A model generated the notes under the pieces. It had not been told where the DNA came from, made no database searches, and saw only the letters and a list, made by a program, of their open reading frames with translations. Of a stretch of 64,000 nucleotides of DNA, positions 1 through 8,007 are shown one piece after another (position 1 is the stretch's first letter; each line of letters begins with the position of its first letter). This stretch comes from Bacteroidales bacterium (GTDB lineage Bacteria; Bacteroidota; Bacteroidia; Bacteroidales; UBA1402), in contig JAFODP010000014.1 in the NCBI GenBank assembly GCA_017380635.1, positions 1-64,000 of the forward strand, written 5' to 3'. The translations under genes were made by a program, and so were the position numbers.

Positions 1-165
1 ACTCAGGACATCTCAGATCTACAAAAGCTTCTTGACGGTTGGACTTTCTCAAGCCCGCTCTTTATCTCTTGTACTACTATTATCCTTTCATTCTCTCAAA
101 GAACTCTTTTATTTGTCGCCTTCTCGACTTCGTCACTCGCGTGTGACTTCCTTGTCGAAAGCGGG
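1..165 (-). other. Probable rRNA operon leader with boxA-like element
   Basis: The minus strand from about 165 to 1 has no convincing reading frame. At 96-105 it reads AGTTCTTTGA, which resembles the boxA-type antitermination element in Bacteroidota rRNA leaders. It lies directly downstream of two tandem leftward promoters. The 16S gene itself would begin beyond the left edge and is not visible, so the assignment rests on context. The rest of the 1-707 gap (about 400-707) shows only AT-rich sequence and no supported gene. Confidence 0.5.
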
Positions 166-167
166 TG

Positions 168-199
168 CAAAAGTACTGCAGTTTTCTTTATCCTCCAAA
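168..199 (-). promoter_or_regulatory. Leftward promoter, probable rRNA P-proximal
   Basis: Read on the minus strand, a -33 TTTG (199-196) is followed after 20 bases by a -7 TACTTTTG (175-168), matching the Bacteroidota sigma-ABfr consensus. It drives transcription toward position 1. No gene lies between it and the window edge, so the target is outside. The boxA-like leader just downstream suggests an rRNA operon; this is inference. Confidence 0.65.
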
Positions 200-339
200 T
201 ATTTTTGCAACTTTTTTGAAAAATTTTTCATCCCTCCGCAAGTCGCTCATTTTCAGATATCTTTCGCAGCTTTTCATTTCGCACTCCTCGCAGCCTCTCT
301 CGGCCACCGGATACCCCTCGTTTTTTTCCGAAAGGGCTG

Positions 340-372
340 CAAAGATACGCTCTTTTATCTCTCCCTTCCAAA
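340..372 (-). promoter_or_regulatory. Leftward promoter, upstream tandem copy
   Basis: On the minus strand a -33 TTTG (372-369) and a -7 TATCTTTG (347-340) are separated by 21 bases. It points the same way as the promoter at 168-199, about 170 bases closer to the edge. Two tandem strong promoters before a long untranslated leader is the arrangement expected for a ribosomal RNA operon. Confidence 0.6.
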
Positions 373-707
373 TTTTTCTACAACTATTTTTAAAGAAAAT
401 TATAAATCATTGTCGCTCAAATCCTTACAAAACCCTAAAATCAGGACCATCCTCGAAGCTGCCCGGTAATCCCCGCTGCATGGAAAGCACAGCACAAGCG
501 CACAACAGGAAACAATATGCGTGAAAACGGCGTAAAAATTCGCAATTTCACCGAAAATCGAAAAAAAAGCCCAAGATAAAGGTCGTGTTTTACATTAATT
601 ATTACCTTTGCTTCGTTGATGAAGAAAAACATATTTTTCCTAATACAAAGACACCTTTTTCGCAAAATTCAAAATAGTATTATTATACCTTATTTATATA
701 TATAATT

Positions 708-2480
708 ATGAAATCATTTTTTAAGACAACCTTGGCCGCAACTTTGGGCGTAATTTTAGCCAGCGTCATCAGCGGCATTTTAGGAATCATTCTTTTTGCA
801 GCCATTGCATCGTCGGGAAACAAGACCGGCGTGGTAGAAGAAAACAGTATTTTGAAACTCAATCTGAATGGATCGTTGATGGAATACGGCGTGGAAGATC
901 CTTTTGCGAGCCTCAGTTCCATGATGAATGGCGATAGCAGCGAGGGCACTCTCGGCTTGGACGAAATCTGCACCGCCATCAAAAACGCAAAAAACAACGA
1001 CAACATCAAAGGTATTTATCTGAAAACAGGTCTTCTTTCGGCCGGTGCTGCCAGTTTCGAAGAAATCCGTTTGGCTTTGGAAGATTTCAAGGAAAGCGGC
1101 AAATTCATTTACGCCTATATTGAACAAACTTGCGAACAAGGCGCTTACTATATCAGTTCGGTAGCCGACTCTATTTTTATGAATCCTTCGGGCTCTGTGG
1201 GTATTTATGGTCTGTCGTCAACTCCTATCTTCTTTACCGATCTGTTCAAAAAAGTGGGCATAGAACCGCAAATTTTCAAAGTGGGCACGTATAAATCGGC
1301 GGTAGAACCTTTCATGAACACCGAAATGAGCGCCGCCAACAAAGAACAGACCATTTCTTACATGAACAGCATCTGGAACAAGATGCTTAACGATATGTCG
1401 GTATCGCGCGGCATGAGCAAGAAAGAACTGAACAGCATCATCGACGAATTCCCCATGTTCCAAACAGCAGAAAGAATGGTGGAATGCGGATTGATCGATT
1501 CTTTGTGCTACATCCCCGACATGAAAGAAGTGTTGGCCAAGAGAACCGGCGTAGAAAGCAAAGAATTGCATTACATCGGTGTACGTGAACTGAACAAGGT
1601 TCCCGTGGAAGGTGAAAAATATCAAGCCGACAAGATTGCCGTGCTCTATACAGCCGGACAAATTTTCGACAAGAGCAGCGGCATGGGCAGTGGCGAAGAA
1701 ATTGTTTACACGCCTGTTATAGAAGAACTTGAAAAACTGCGCAAGGACGATCACGTAAAGGCTGTGGTGTTGCGCGTGAACTCTCCCGGCGGTAGCGCTT
1801 ATGCTTCGGAACAGATTTGCCAAGCCATCAAAGAATTGAAAAAAGTGAAACCCGTGATTGCTTCTATGGGCGACTACGCGGCTTCGGGTGGTTATTATAT
1901 TTCGAGCAACGCCGACAGTATCATCGCATCGCCCACTACTATCACCGGTTCTATCGGTATTTTCGGTATGTTCTACAATGCTGAAAAATTAGCTCAGAAA
2001 GTGGGATTGCATTACGACATGGTAAAAACCAACCGATTCAGCGATTTCGGCAACATGCTGCGTGCTATGACTCCTGGCGAAAAAGCTTTGATGCAGGCCA
2101 ATATCGAAAGAGGCTACGAATTGTTTGTAAATCGTTGTGCCGTAGGACGTAACATGAAAGCCGAAGATATCAAGAAAGTGGCCGAAGGTAGAGTTTGGAC
2201 GGGCGAACAAGCCTTGTCTTTGGGATTAGTTGACAAGTTGGGCTACGTGAACGACGCTATCGAAATGGCTGCCAACATGGCCGGCTTGAGTGAATACAGC
2301 GTAGTGTCTTATCCCGAAAAGAAAGATGCTGTTACCGCTTTGATGGAAGGCCTCACTGGCGGCGCACAGACTTTGATGCAAGGCAACTCGGCACAAGCTC
2401 ATTTCGAAAACATTCTGAAAGACTTGCAAAGAAACAGCGGAAGCCTGGCCTTGATGCCTTACACTTTTAGCCAATATTGA
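708..2480 (+). CDS. sppA: Signal peptide peptidase SppA, 67 kDa type
   Basis: SppA is a membrane-bound serine protease that cleaves leftover signal peptides in the cytoplasmic membrane. The 590-residue product has one N-terminal membrane helix (about residues 5-35) and two tandem S49 peptidase domains, the length of the long bacterial form. By comparison with the E. coli enzyme the Ser/Lys dyad would be Ser393, in the AASGGYY motif of the second domain, and Lys196, in GTYKSAVEPF of the first. It is the first gene of a tight cluster: lpxK follows after 4 bases. The start is the first ATG after an AT-rich upstream region; I see no perfect TAnnTTTG box there. The family call is strong. Confidence 0.96.
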   Translation: MKSFFKTTLAATLGVILASVISGILGIILFAAIASSGNKTGVVEENSILKLNLNGSLMEYGVEDPFASLSSMMNGDSSEGTLGLDEICTAIKNAKNNDNIKGIYLKTGLLSAGAASFEEIRLALEDFKESGKFIYAYIEQTCEQGAYYISSVADSIFMNPSGSVGIYGLSSTPIFFTDLFKKVGIEPQIFKVGTYKSAVEPFMNTEMSAANKEQTISYMNSIWNKMLNDMSVSRGMSKKELNSIIDEFPMFQTAERMVECGLIDSLCYIPDMKEVLAKRTGVESKELHYIGVRELNKVPVEGEKYQADKIAVLYTAGQIFDKSSGMGSGEEIVYTPVIEELEKLRKDDHVKAVVLRVNSPGGSAYASEQICQAIKELKKVKPVIASMGDYAASGGYYISSNADSIIASPTTITGSIGIFGMFYNAEKLAQKVGLHYDMVKTNRFSDFGNMLRAMTPGEKALMQANIERGYELFVNRCAVGRNMKAEDIKKVAEGRVWTGEQALSLGLVDKLGYVNDAIEMAANMAGLSEYSVVSYPEKKDAVTALMEGLTGGAQTLMQGNSAQAHFENILKDLQRNSGSLALMPYTFSQY

Positions 2481-2484
2481 TACA

Positions 2485-3630
2485 GTGACCATTAGCGTCT
2501 TACTCATATTATCGCTGATGTACGGATGGATTATCAAGATCCGTAACAGACGCTTCGACAAAGGACTGCGCCATACGGCGCGGTTCTTTATCCCTGTTAT
2601 TTGCATCGGAAATCTTACGGTGGGTGGCACAGGAAAAACCCCGCACACGGAATATCTGGTAAAACTGTTGAAAGACAAATTTCAGCTGGCCATCCTGAGT
2701 CGCGGCTACAAACGCAAGACCAAAGGCTTTGTTTTGGCAGACGAATACAGCAGCATCGAACTTATCGGAGACGAACCTTTGCAGATAAAACGAAAATTTC
2801 CCGACGTCACCGTAGCCGTACACGAAAAGCGCAAAAGAGGCATTTCGCGCTTGCTCGATTTATTCCCCGGCACGGAAGTTGTCTTGCTCGACGACGCTTT
2901 TCAACACAGACAAGTGCTGCCCAGTTTGGCCATTCTGATGATGGATTACAATCGTCCCATTTACAAAGATCGTATGTTGCCACTGGGCAATTTGCGCGAA
3001 CACGCCGACGGAATTAAGCGCGCCGACATCATCATCGTATCGAAATGCCCGAAAGATCTGAGCCAAGACAAGCAAGCAGAAATCGTCAGACAATTGAAAC
3101 TGCAAGCGCATCAACGCGTATATTTTTCGAGTTTCGCTTACAGTGATATTTATGCTTGCAACGGCGACAAAGTGCTGAAGGCCGAAGAGTTGAAAAATTC
3201 CGCTTGTCCGGTGTTGGCTTTTTGCGGCATCGGTTCGCCCCAACCTTTCGAGAAATATGTCCACGACATCGATGAAAATGCCAAGCTGTTGAAGTTTTCC
3301 GATCATCACAATTACAGCAAAAAGGAGGTAGAGCGCATGGCGCAACGCTTCGCAAGCATCAAGCAACAAGGCGGTATTCTTCTGACCACGGAAAAGGATT
3401 ATTATCACATCGTCCACAACGATTATTTCAGCGAATTGTTGCCTTATACCTATTATGTAAAGGTGAAGGTCGAATTTTTAGCGGGAGAAGAAAAGTTTAA
3501 CCAACAAATCATAGATCATGTACGAACGTATTCAGCAGAGCAGCGAGTTCCTAAAAAATTTGCGCAGTTCTTTGCCCGACGTAGGCATTATACTCGGATC
3601 AGGCTTGGGCGATCTGGCCAATCAGATTGA
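2485..3630 (+). CDS. lpxK: Tetraacyldisaccharide 4'-kinase LpxK
   Basis: LpxK phosphorylates the 4' position of the lipid A disaccharide precursor at the inner membrane. Evidence is the N-terminal hydrophobic segment (residues 4-18), the P-loop GNLTVGGTGKTP (42-53), the SRGYKRKTKG motif and the DDAFQHR motif, in family order. The start is GTG, four bases after the sppA stop; the MYGW..IRN..FDKG stretch that normally opens the protein follows directly. The reading frame runs 113 bases into punA, giving about 33 basic residues after the usual family end near IIDHVRTY. Whether this tail is translated as such or reflects a lost stop is unclear. Confidence 0.93.
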   Translation: MTISVLLILSLMYGWIIKIRNRRFDKGLRHTARFFIPVICIGNLTVGGTGKTPHTEYLVKLLKDKFQLAILSRGYKRKTKGFVLADEYSSIELIGDEPLQIKRKFPDVTVAVHEKRKRGISRLLDLFPGTEVVLLDDAFQHRQVLPSLAILMMDYNRPIYKDRMLPLGNLREHADGIKRADIIIVSKCPKDLSQDKQAEIVRQLKLQAHQRVYFSSFAYSDIYACNGDKVLKAEELKNSACPVLAFCGIGSPQPFEKYVHDIDENAKLLKFSDHHNYSKKEVERMAQRFASIKQQGGILLTTEKDYYHIVHNDYFSELLPYTYYVKVKVEFLAGEEKFNQQIIDHVRTYSAEQRVPKKFAQFFARRRHYTRIRLGRSGQSD

Positions 3631-4330
3631 GCAGGCACAGGTGATACCTTATAGCGAAATTCCGAACTTCCCTGTATCGACCGTTGCCGGACACAAAGGC
3701 AATTTGGTGTTCGGTGTGCTGGGCGGCAAACAAGTAGTGGTGATGCAAGGTCGTTTCCATTATTACGAAGGCTACGGCATGAAGGAAGTGACGTTTCCGG
3801 TACGTGTGATGAAAGCGCTCGGCGTCAAGACGCTGATTTTGTCGAATGCAGCCGGCGGCGTGAATCCTGATTTTTCGGTGGGCGACATCATGCTGATTAA
3901 GGATCATGTGAATCTTTTCCCGGAGAATCCGCTGCGCGGCCCCAACGACGAAAGGCTCGGCACACGCTTTCCCGATATGAGCGAAGCCTATTCGAAACGA
4001 CTAAGAAACTTGGCCAAAGATATTGCCCAACGCGATGGACTGCTGTTGCGCGAAGGCGCGTATTTGGGTTGGCAAGGCCCCAGTTTTGAAACACCCACGG
4101 AATATGGTTTGGTACGTTTGCTCGGTTGCGACGCTTGCGGCATGTCTACCGTTCCCGAAGTGATAGTGGCTCGTCATGCTCAGATGGAAGTATTCGCACT
4201 TTCGGTGATTACCAACTGTGCCATCGGACAAGATATTGCAGAAGTTTCGCACGAAGAAGTACAAGTGGCCGCCAAGCTGGCTCAACAAAACATGACACAC
4301 CTGGTGACAGAATTAATAAAATCTCTTTAA
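3518..4330 (+). CDS. punA: Purine nucleoside phosphorylase, PNP family I
   Basis: The enzyme splits purine nucleosides with phosphate to give the base and ribose 1-phosphate in the salvage pathway. The 270-residue protein shows the trimeric PNP motifs: GSGLGDL phosphate loop (27-33), GRFHYYEG (79-86), SNAAGGVN (109-116), GPSFETP (187-193), and GMSTVPEV (208-215) followed by the base-binding Asn in ITN (231-233). The start at 3518 lies inside the lpxK frame; the N-terminus is the right length before the GSGLG loop, so a later start is unlikely. thiL follows after 4 bases, which suggests one transcript for sppA-lpxK-punA-thiL. Confidence 0.95.
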   Translation: MYERIQQSSEFLKNLRSSLPDVGIILGSGLGDLANQIEQAQVIPYSEIPNFPVSTVAGHKGNLVFGVLGGKQVVVMQGRFHYYEGYGMKEVTFPVRVMKALGVKTLILSNAAGGVNPDFSVGDIMLIKDHVNLFPENPLRGPNDERLGTRFPDMSEAYSKRLRNLAKDIAQRDGLLLREGAYLGWQGPSFETPTEYGLVRLLGCDACGMSTVPEVIVARHAQMEVFALSVITNCAIGQDIAEVSHEEVQVAAKLAQQNMTHLVTELIKSL

Positions 4331-4334
4331 TATT

Positions 4335-5384
4335 ATGACTGAAAATTTGCATCCTCAACGCACCGAAATCGGCCAATACGGTGAATTCGGGCTCATCGAT
4401 ATCCTGACAGAACAAGTAAAATTGCAGAACGCCTCGTCGAAATACGGCGTGGGCGACGATGCCGCCATCATGAACTTTGGCGACAAAGACGTCTTGGCCA
4501 GCACCGATATCTTGCTCGAAGGCATACATTTCGATTTGAGTTATTGTCCGCTGAAACACTTGGGCTACAAAGCCGCCGTGGTAAACTTTTCCGACATTTA
4601 CGCCATGAACGGACGTCCCACGCAATTGTTGGTGTCCATCGGTATCAGCAAAAGATTTTCGGTGGAAGATGTGGAAGAACTCTACCAAGGTATTTACATG
4701 GCCTGCCAGGCTTACGGCGTCGATTTGGTGGGCGGAGACACTTCTTCTTCCATGACCGGACTGACGCTGAGCCTCACCATTTTGGGCGAAGTAGAAAAAG
4801 ATAAAGCCGTCAAACGCAGTGGCGCGCAACAACACGACCTTATCTGCGTTTCCGGAAACTTGGGCGCCGCCTTTATGGGATTGCAATTGCTGGAACGCGA
4901 AAAAGCCATCTACAAAGGCGAAGCCGATTTTACCCCCGATTTCGAAGGCAAAGAATATCTCCTGGAACGCCAACTGAAACCCGAAGCTCGCAAAGACATC
5001 GTGGAAACCTTGGCCAAGAAAGGCATAGTTCCCACCGCCATGATGGACGTTTCCGACGGTTTGTCGTCTGAATTGCTGCACATTTGCAAACAATCGAAAT
5101 GCGGTTGCCGCGTGTACGAAGAAAAAATTCCCATCGATTACCAAACGGCCGTGCTTTGCGAAGAAATGAACATGAACCTAAGCACTGCAGCCCTGAACGG
5201 TGGCGAAGATTACGAACTGCTTTTCACCGTACCTCTGGCCATGCACAAACTTATCGAAGACTGGAGCGATGTAAAAATCATCGGCCATATCTGTCCTGCC
5301 GACGAAGGCTGCCGCTTAGTTTCGCGCGATGGCAACGAATTCGACATTATCGCCCAAGGCTGGAAACATCTTTCGGGAGAATAA
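4335..5384 (+). CDS. thiL: Thiamine-monophosphate kinase
   Basis: ThiL makes thiamine diphosphate from thiamine monophosphate and ATP, the last step of cofactor synthesis. The 349-residue product carries the AIR-synthase fold markers: GVGDDAA (38-44), STDILLEGIHF (56-66), the NFSDIYAMNG segment (84-93), a GGDTSSS loop and MDVSDGLSSEL in the second half. The length fits the family. No thiamine-pyrophosphate riboswitch or other thiamine gene is next to it; it is the last gene of the sppA cluster and is followed by a hairpin. Confidence 0.95.
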   Translation: MTENLHPQRTEIGQYGEFGLIDILTEQVKLQNASSKYGVGDDAAIMNFGDKDVLASTDILLEGIHFDLSYCPLKHLGYKAAVVNFSDIYAMNGRPTQLLVSIGISKRFSVEDVEELYQGIYMACQAYGVDLVGGDTSSSMTGLTLSLTILGEVEKDKAVKRSGAQQHDLICVSGNLGAAFMGLQLLEREKAIYKGEADFTPDFEGKEYLLERQLKPEARKDIVETLAKKGIVPTAMMDVSDGLSSELLHICKQSKCGCRVYEEKIPIDYQTAVLCEEMNMNLSTAALNGGEDYELLFTVPLAMHKLIEDWSDVKIIGHICPADEGCRLVSRDGNEFDIIAQGWKHLSGE

Positions 5385-5460
5385 ACAACGATAGAAAAAG
5401 TAAAATGACTGCCGCGCATCGCTGGACATGTTTATTGTTGTCTGTAGTGCTAAAAAACAA

Positions 5461-5490
5461 GAGCATCCCGGTTTCTCAACCCTGATGCTC
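5461..5490. terminator. Bidirectional terminator between thiL and blaR1-like gene
   Basis: GAGCATC (5461-5467) pairs with GATGCTC (5484-5490), with an inner GGTT/AACC pairing. T-rich sequence follows on the plus strand and an A run (5454-5459) precedes it, which gives a U tract on the minus strand. It lies between two convergent genes and could end both transcripts. Confidence 0.65.
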
Positions 5491-5542
5491 CTTTTCGCGC
5501 GAAACCCTTTAAACTATTTAATTATCAATTTAGTAACAAGTA

Positions 5543-7174
5543 TCATTTAGATAATTTGAAAACAATAGGAATGGTATAACGAACATTCACCGCTTTGCCT
5601 TTTTGCTTGCCAGGAATCCAGTCGGGCATGGCTTGAATAACGCGAATAGCTTCGGCATCGAGCTCGGGTGAAACAGAGCGAATCAGCTTCACATCGCCCA
5701 CCTTTCCCCTCTTATCGATAACGAATGACAGGATGACACGACCTTGCTCGCCTTTATCCATGGCTGTTTTCGGATAAATCAGATTTTCGGCGATGAATTT
5801 TATCATAGCCTCATTGCCACCGGGAAACTGCGGCATTTCTTCCACCACAACGAATTCTTCTTCGTGAGCGATCGTTTCGCTTTCCCTCGCCTTTGTGGTG
5901 ATGATAATGCTGTTCTTGTCTTTGTCAACCTTCACTTCGTCGATGGTTTCGGGATTCAGATTTTTCAGCGCGTTTTCGTCAGACAAGGCACCATCTATCA
6001 TGATTTGCGGCGAGTTAAGTTCATTCACAGAAACAGAAGTGATTTCCTTGGTCGTTTCAGCCTTGATAAGATTGATTTTCAGAACATTATGTTCTCTCAA
6101 GAATTCTTTAACCTTGGCCACATCTTCCTGTTTCACATTTTCGTCAATAACGATGGTGACGGCATCGGCTTTGTTCATTTTTAAACCGTCCAAGGTCAAA
6201 ATGGTACCTTTGACTAGAAAGCTTCCATCCGCATTCATAAACAGTGTAAGACCCTCTTTTTCAGATTTTTCTTTACCCCTTTCTTGGTCGACAACTTCGT
6301 TTATGCTGAGCACAGGGTTTACTTGTGCGGTGGCTGCGAGCGAAAGGCCAACAACCAGAAGCAGCGACAATGCCTTGCATCGACTCGCTACAGAAGATTT
6401 TTTCGATAACATCATACTGATACGGTTTTTAAGTTTACTGTGATTCAAACTGTTGGCGATGGAATAATATCGCTTGCCGACAGCCTTTTTAATAAGCAAC
6501 AATTGATAATCCTTGGCATTCACGCCGGAAGCCAACACCGATTCGTCGGCCTCGAATTCGTGTATTTCTCGCAAATCGCGCATGAGCAACCACACGGCCG
6601 GATTGAACCATTGAAGCAGCAACACGGGCAACATGAGCAGATTATCGATGGAATGCGCCAGACGAATATGCGCTCTTTCGTGGGTAATGATGACGCTGCC
6701 GTTTTCTTCGAAGTCTTGGCGCGATAAGACGATATGGCCCATCCAACTGAATGGTGTCAACTCTTTGTCGAGAATATGAATCTTGGCCCGGTGGCTACCT
6801 GACATCGAATTCGAACTGCGCAACAAACGGGCAATAGACAGCATCGACCAGAGGTGATTCAGCAAAACAGCCAGCGCGCCCAAGCTCCAAACGAGCATCA
6901 CCCAAGGCCAGATGGTGGGTCCGTCCAGAAGAATCTCTTGCGGCATTGCCTCGATGGAAATGTTTGTCATCATCCGGCTTGCCTCGGCGGCAGAAACTTC
7001 GCGCGTGTAAGTGATGACGCAAAATGGCAAAACGAAGGCCAAAAGCGAAGTGCCCAAGAGGATAACCCGATTCAGACGATGAAAGGTTTCTCGCGAAAGC
7101 AAAACCTTGAACAAGAGATAGAAAGCCACCAAAAGCAAAGCTACTTTCCCTTCGTAAATGAAGAATTCTTTCAT
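5543..7174 (-). CDS. BlaR1/MecR1-type M56 sensor peptidase with C-terminal TonB domain
   Basis: A 543-residue membrane protein. Hydrophobic segments lie at about 10-28, 36-56, 88-112, 178-198 and 266-284. An M56 zinc-peptidase core carries HERAH (165-169) and the downstream HEFEAD (205-210). The C-terminal 90 residues, starting around MPQFPGGNEAM, form a TonB energy-transducer domain that ends YTIPIVFKL. M56 sensors in BlaR1 systems cleave a cognate BlaI repressor after sensing envelope stress or beta-lactam. Here the usual extracytoplasmic penicillin-binding domain is absent and TonB-type sequence takes that place, an arrangement common in Bacteroidota whose signal is not known. It starts 3 bases after the blaI stop, so the two are one transcript. 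Confidence 0.88.
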   Translation of the reverse strand: MKEFFIYEGKVALLLVAFYLLFKVLLSRETFHRLNRVILLGTSLLAFVLPFCVITYTREVSAAEASRMMTNISIEAMPQEILLDGPTIWPWVMLVWSLGALAVLLNHLWSMLSIARLLRSSNSMSGSHRAKIHILDKELTPFSWMGHIVLSRQDFEENGSVIITHERAHIRLAHSIDNLLMLPVLLLQWFNPAVWLLMRDLREIHEFEADESVLASGVNAKDYQLLLIKKAVGKRYYSIANSLNHSKLKNRISMMLSKKSSVASRCKALSLLLVVGLSLAATAQVNPVLSINEVVDQERGKEKSEKEGLTLFMNADGSFLVKGTILTLDGLKMNKADAVTIVIDENVKQEDVAKVKEFLREHNVLKINLIKAETTKEITSVSVNELNSPQIMIDGALSDENALKNLNPETIDEVKVDKDKNSIIITTKARESETIAHEEEFVVVEEMPQFPGGNEAMIKFIAENLIYPKTAMDKGEQGRVILSFVIDKRGKVGDVKLIRSVSPELDAEAIRVIQAMPDWIPGKQKGKAVNVRYTIPIVFKLSK

Positions 7175-7177
7175 GGC

Positions 7178-7543
7178 TTAGTGTTGATTTTCGATGCGAG
7201 CAATAAGTTCCTTCAAGTCGTCGAGCGAGATTTTTTCCTCTTCCACCAAAGCCGAAACCGCGGTCAGATACGAATTTTCGAAATAACGACTCACGGCTCC
7301 TTTGATGGTGTTGCGGCCATAATCTTCCTCAGACACAATAGGATAGTACTGATAGGTATTGCCAAAAGAATGATGCGCAAGATATCCCTTGGCCTCGAGC
7401 GAGCGCACCATGGTCGATACGGTGTTGAAATGCGGACGCGGTTCTGGATAGAAATTGAGCAATTCGCGCACGAACATGGAGCCTTTTTCCCAATACAAGC
7501 GCATGATTTCTTCTTCTTTGGCGGTAAGTTTTTTCAGATTCAT
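7178..7543 (-). CDS. BlaI/MecI/CopY-family transcriptional repressor
   Basis: A 121-residue winged-helix protein opening with LTAKEEEIMRLYWEKG, typical of the BlaI/MecI family, followed by the recognition-helix stretch FNTVSTMVRSLEAKGYL. The C-terminal third should carry the dimerisation helices and the site cut by the M56 partner. It is the first gene of a two-gene operon with the BlaR1-type sensor (gap 3 bases). Its promoter region holds three AGTT/AACT palindromes (7739-7785), the first over the -33 box, so autorepression is the likely control. Whether it also controls distant genes cannot be told from this window. Confidence 0.92.
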   Translation of the reverse strand: MNLKKLTAKEEEIMRLYWEKGSMFVRELLNFYPEPRPHFNTVSTMVRSLEAKGYLAHHSFGNTYQYYPIVSEEDYGRNTIKGAVSRYFENSYLTAVSALVEEEKISLDDLKELIARIENQH

Positions 7544-7601
7544 TGTCGTTGATTTTGTTTTCGTTATCGTTGATTGCTCTAAATTGAACGTTTATGGATT
7601 C

Positions 7602-7715
7602 TTTCGAACTAGACTATATTTTTAGAATACGACTTAAATTCATTCGAAATCGACTTAATTTCTTTTGAATCCGACTTAATTTGTTTTCGAACTCGACATA
7701 ATATCTTTTGAATTC
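7602..7715 (-). repeat. Degenerate 21-base tandem repeat in blaI leader
   Basis: CGACTTAA or a close variant recurs at 7630, 7651, 7672 and 7694 (spacing 21, 21, 22), with weaker units on either side. Each is preceded by a TTCGAA/TTGAAT-like block. It lies between the blaI promoter and start codon, in the transcribed leader. The period equals two helical turns, which would suit side-by-side protein binding. Confidence 0.75.
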
Positions 7716-7719
7716 GCTG

Positions 7720-7749
7720 CAAAGATAACGACAAAAATTAGTTCTGCAA
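7720..7749 (-). promoter_or_regulatory. blaI-blaR1 promoter
   Basis: On the minus strand a TATCTTTG -7 box (7727-7720) lies 19-20 bases downstream of a TTG -33 box (7749-7747). Transcription would start near 7710, leaving a leader of about 165 bases before blaI. The -33 box lies inside the first operator palindrome. Confidence 0.7.
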
Positions 7750-7785
7750 CTATTTTTCTTAGTTACAGAACTAAATATTTTAGTT
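7739..7785. promoter_or_regulatory. Three-box BlaI-type operator
   Basis: Three palindromes follow one another: TAGTTCTGCAACTA (7739-7752), TTAGTTACAGAACTAA (7759-7774) and AACTAAATATTTTAGTT (7769-7785). All are built from AGTT/AACT half sites; the last two share a half site. The first covers the -33 box of the minus-strand promoter. BlaI-family repressors bind such AT-rich dyads as dimers, so this is the probable operator. Confidence 0.75.
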
Positions 7786-7845
7786 AATCCCTTTGGGATT
7801 AAAATTTTTTGAAAGTACACGAAGTACGTGACCGAGCCGAGCACC

Positions 7846-8002
7846 GAAGCGGGCACTGCAGTTCGCCATTCTCACATCAGACGAAAAGGCTTTGTCAGAA
7901 TGGATGAAATGTGGTGGCCGCAAGGCGAGGACGACGGGAGTTTGCTTTCGCAAATGACCAAGGACGCAGCCGAAGCGGGCGCCGCAGTTCGCCATTCTCA
8001 CA
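7846..8002. repeat. Imperfect 31-base direct repeat pair
   Basis: Positions 7846-7876 and 7972-8002 are the same except for two bases: each starts GAAGCGGGC and ends GCCATTCTCACA. They are offset by 126 bases and similarity extends somewhat to the left. The pair lies between the blaI operator and the end of the 8008-9468 gene. The short open frames over it repeat the same peptide and are probably not genes. Function unknown. Confidence 0.75.
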
Positions 8003-8007
8003 AAGCA

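Noticed and set aside
32..524. Two overlapping plus-strand frames of 119-145 codons
   Set aside because: Low-complexity Leu/Phe/Ser-rich products with no family match, running antisense over two consensus minus-strand promoters.
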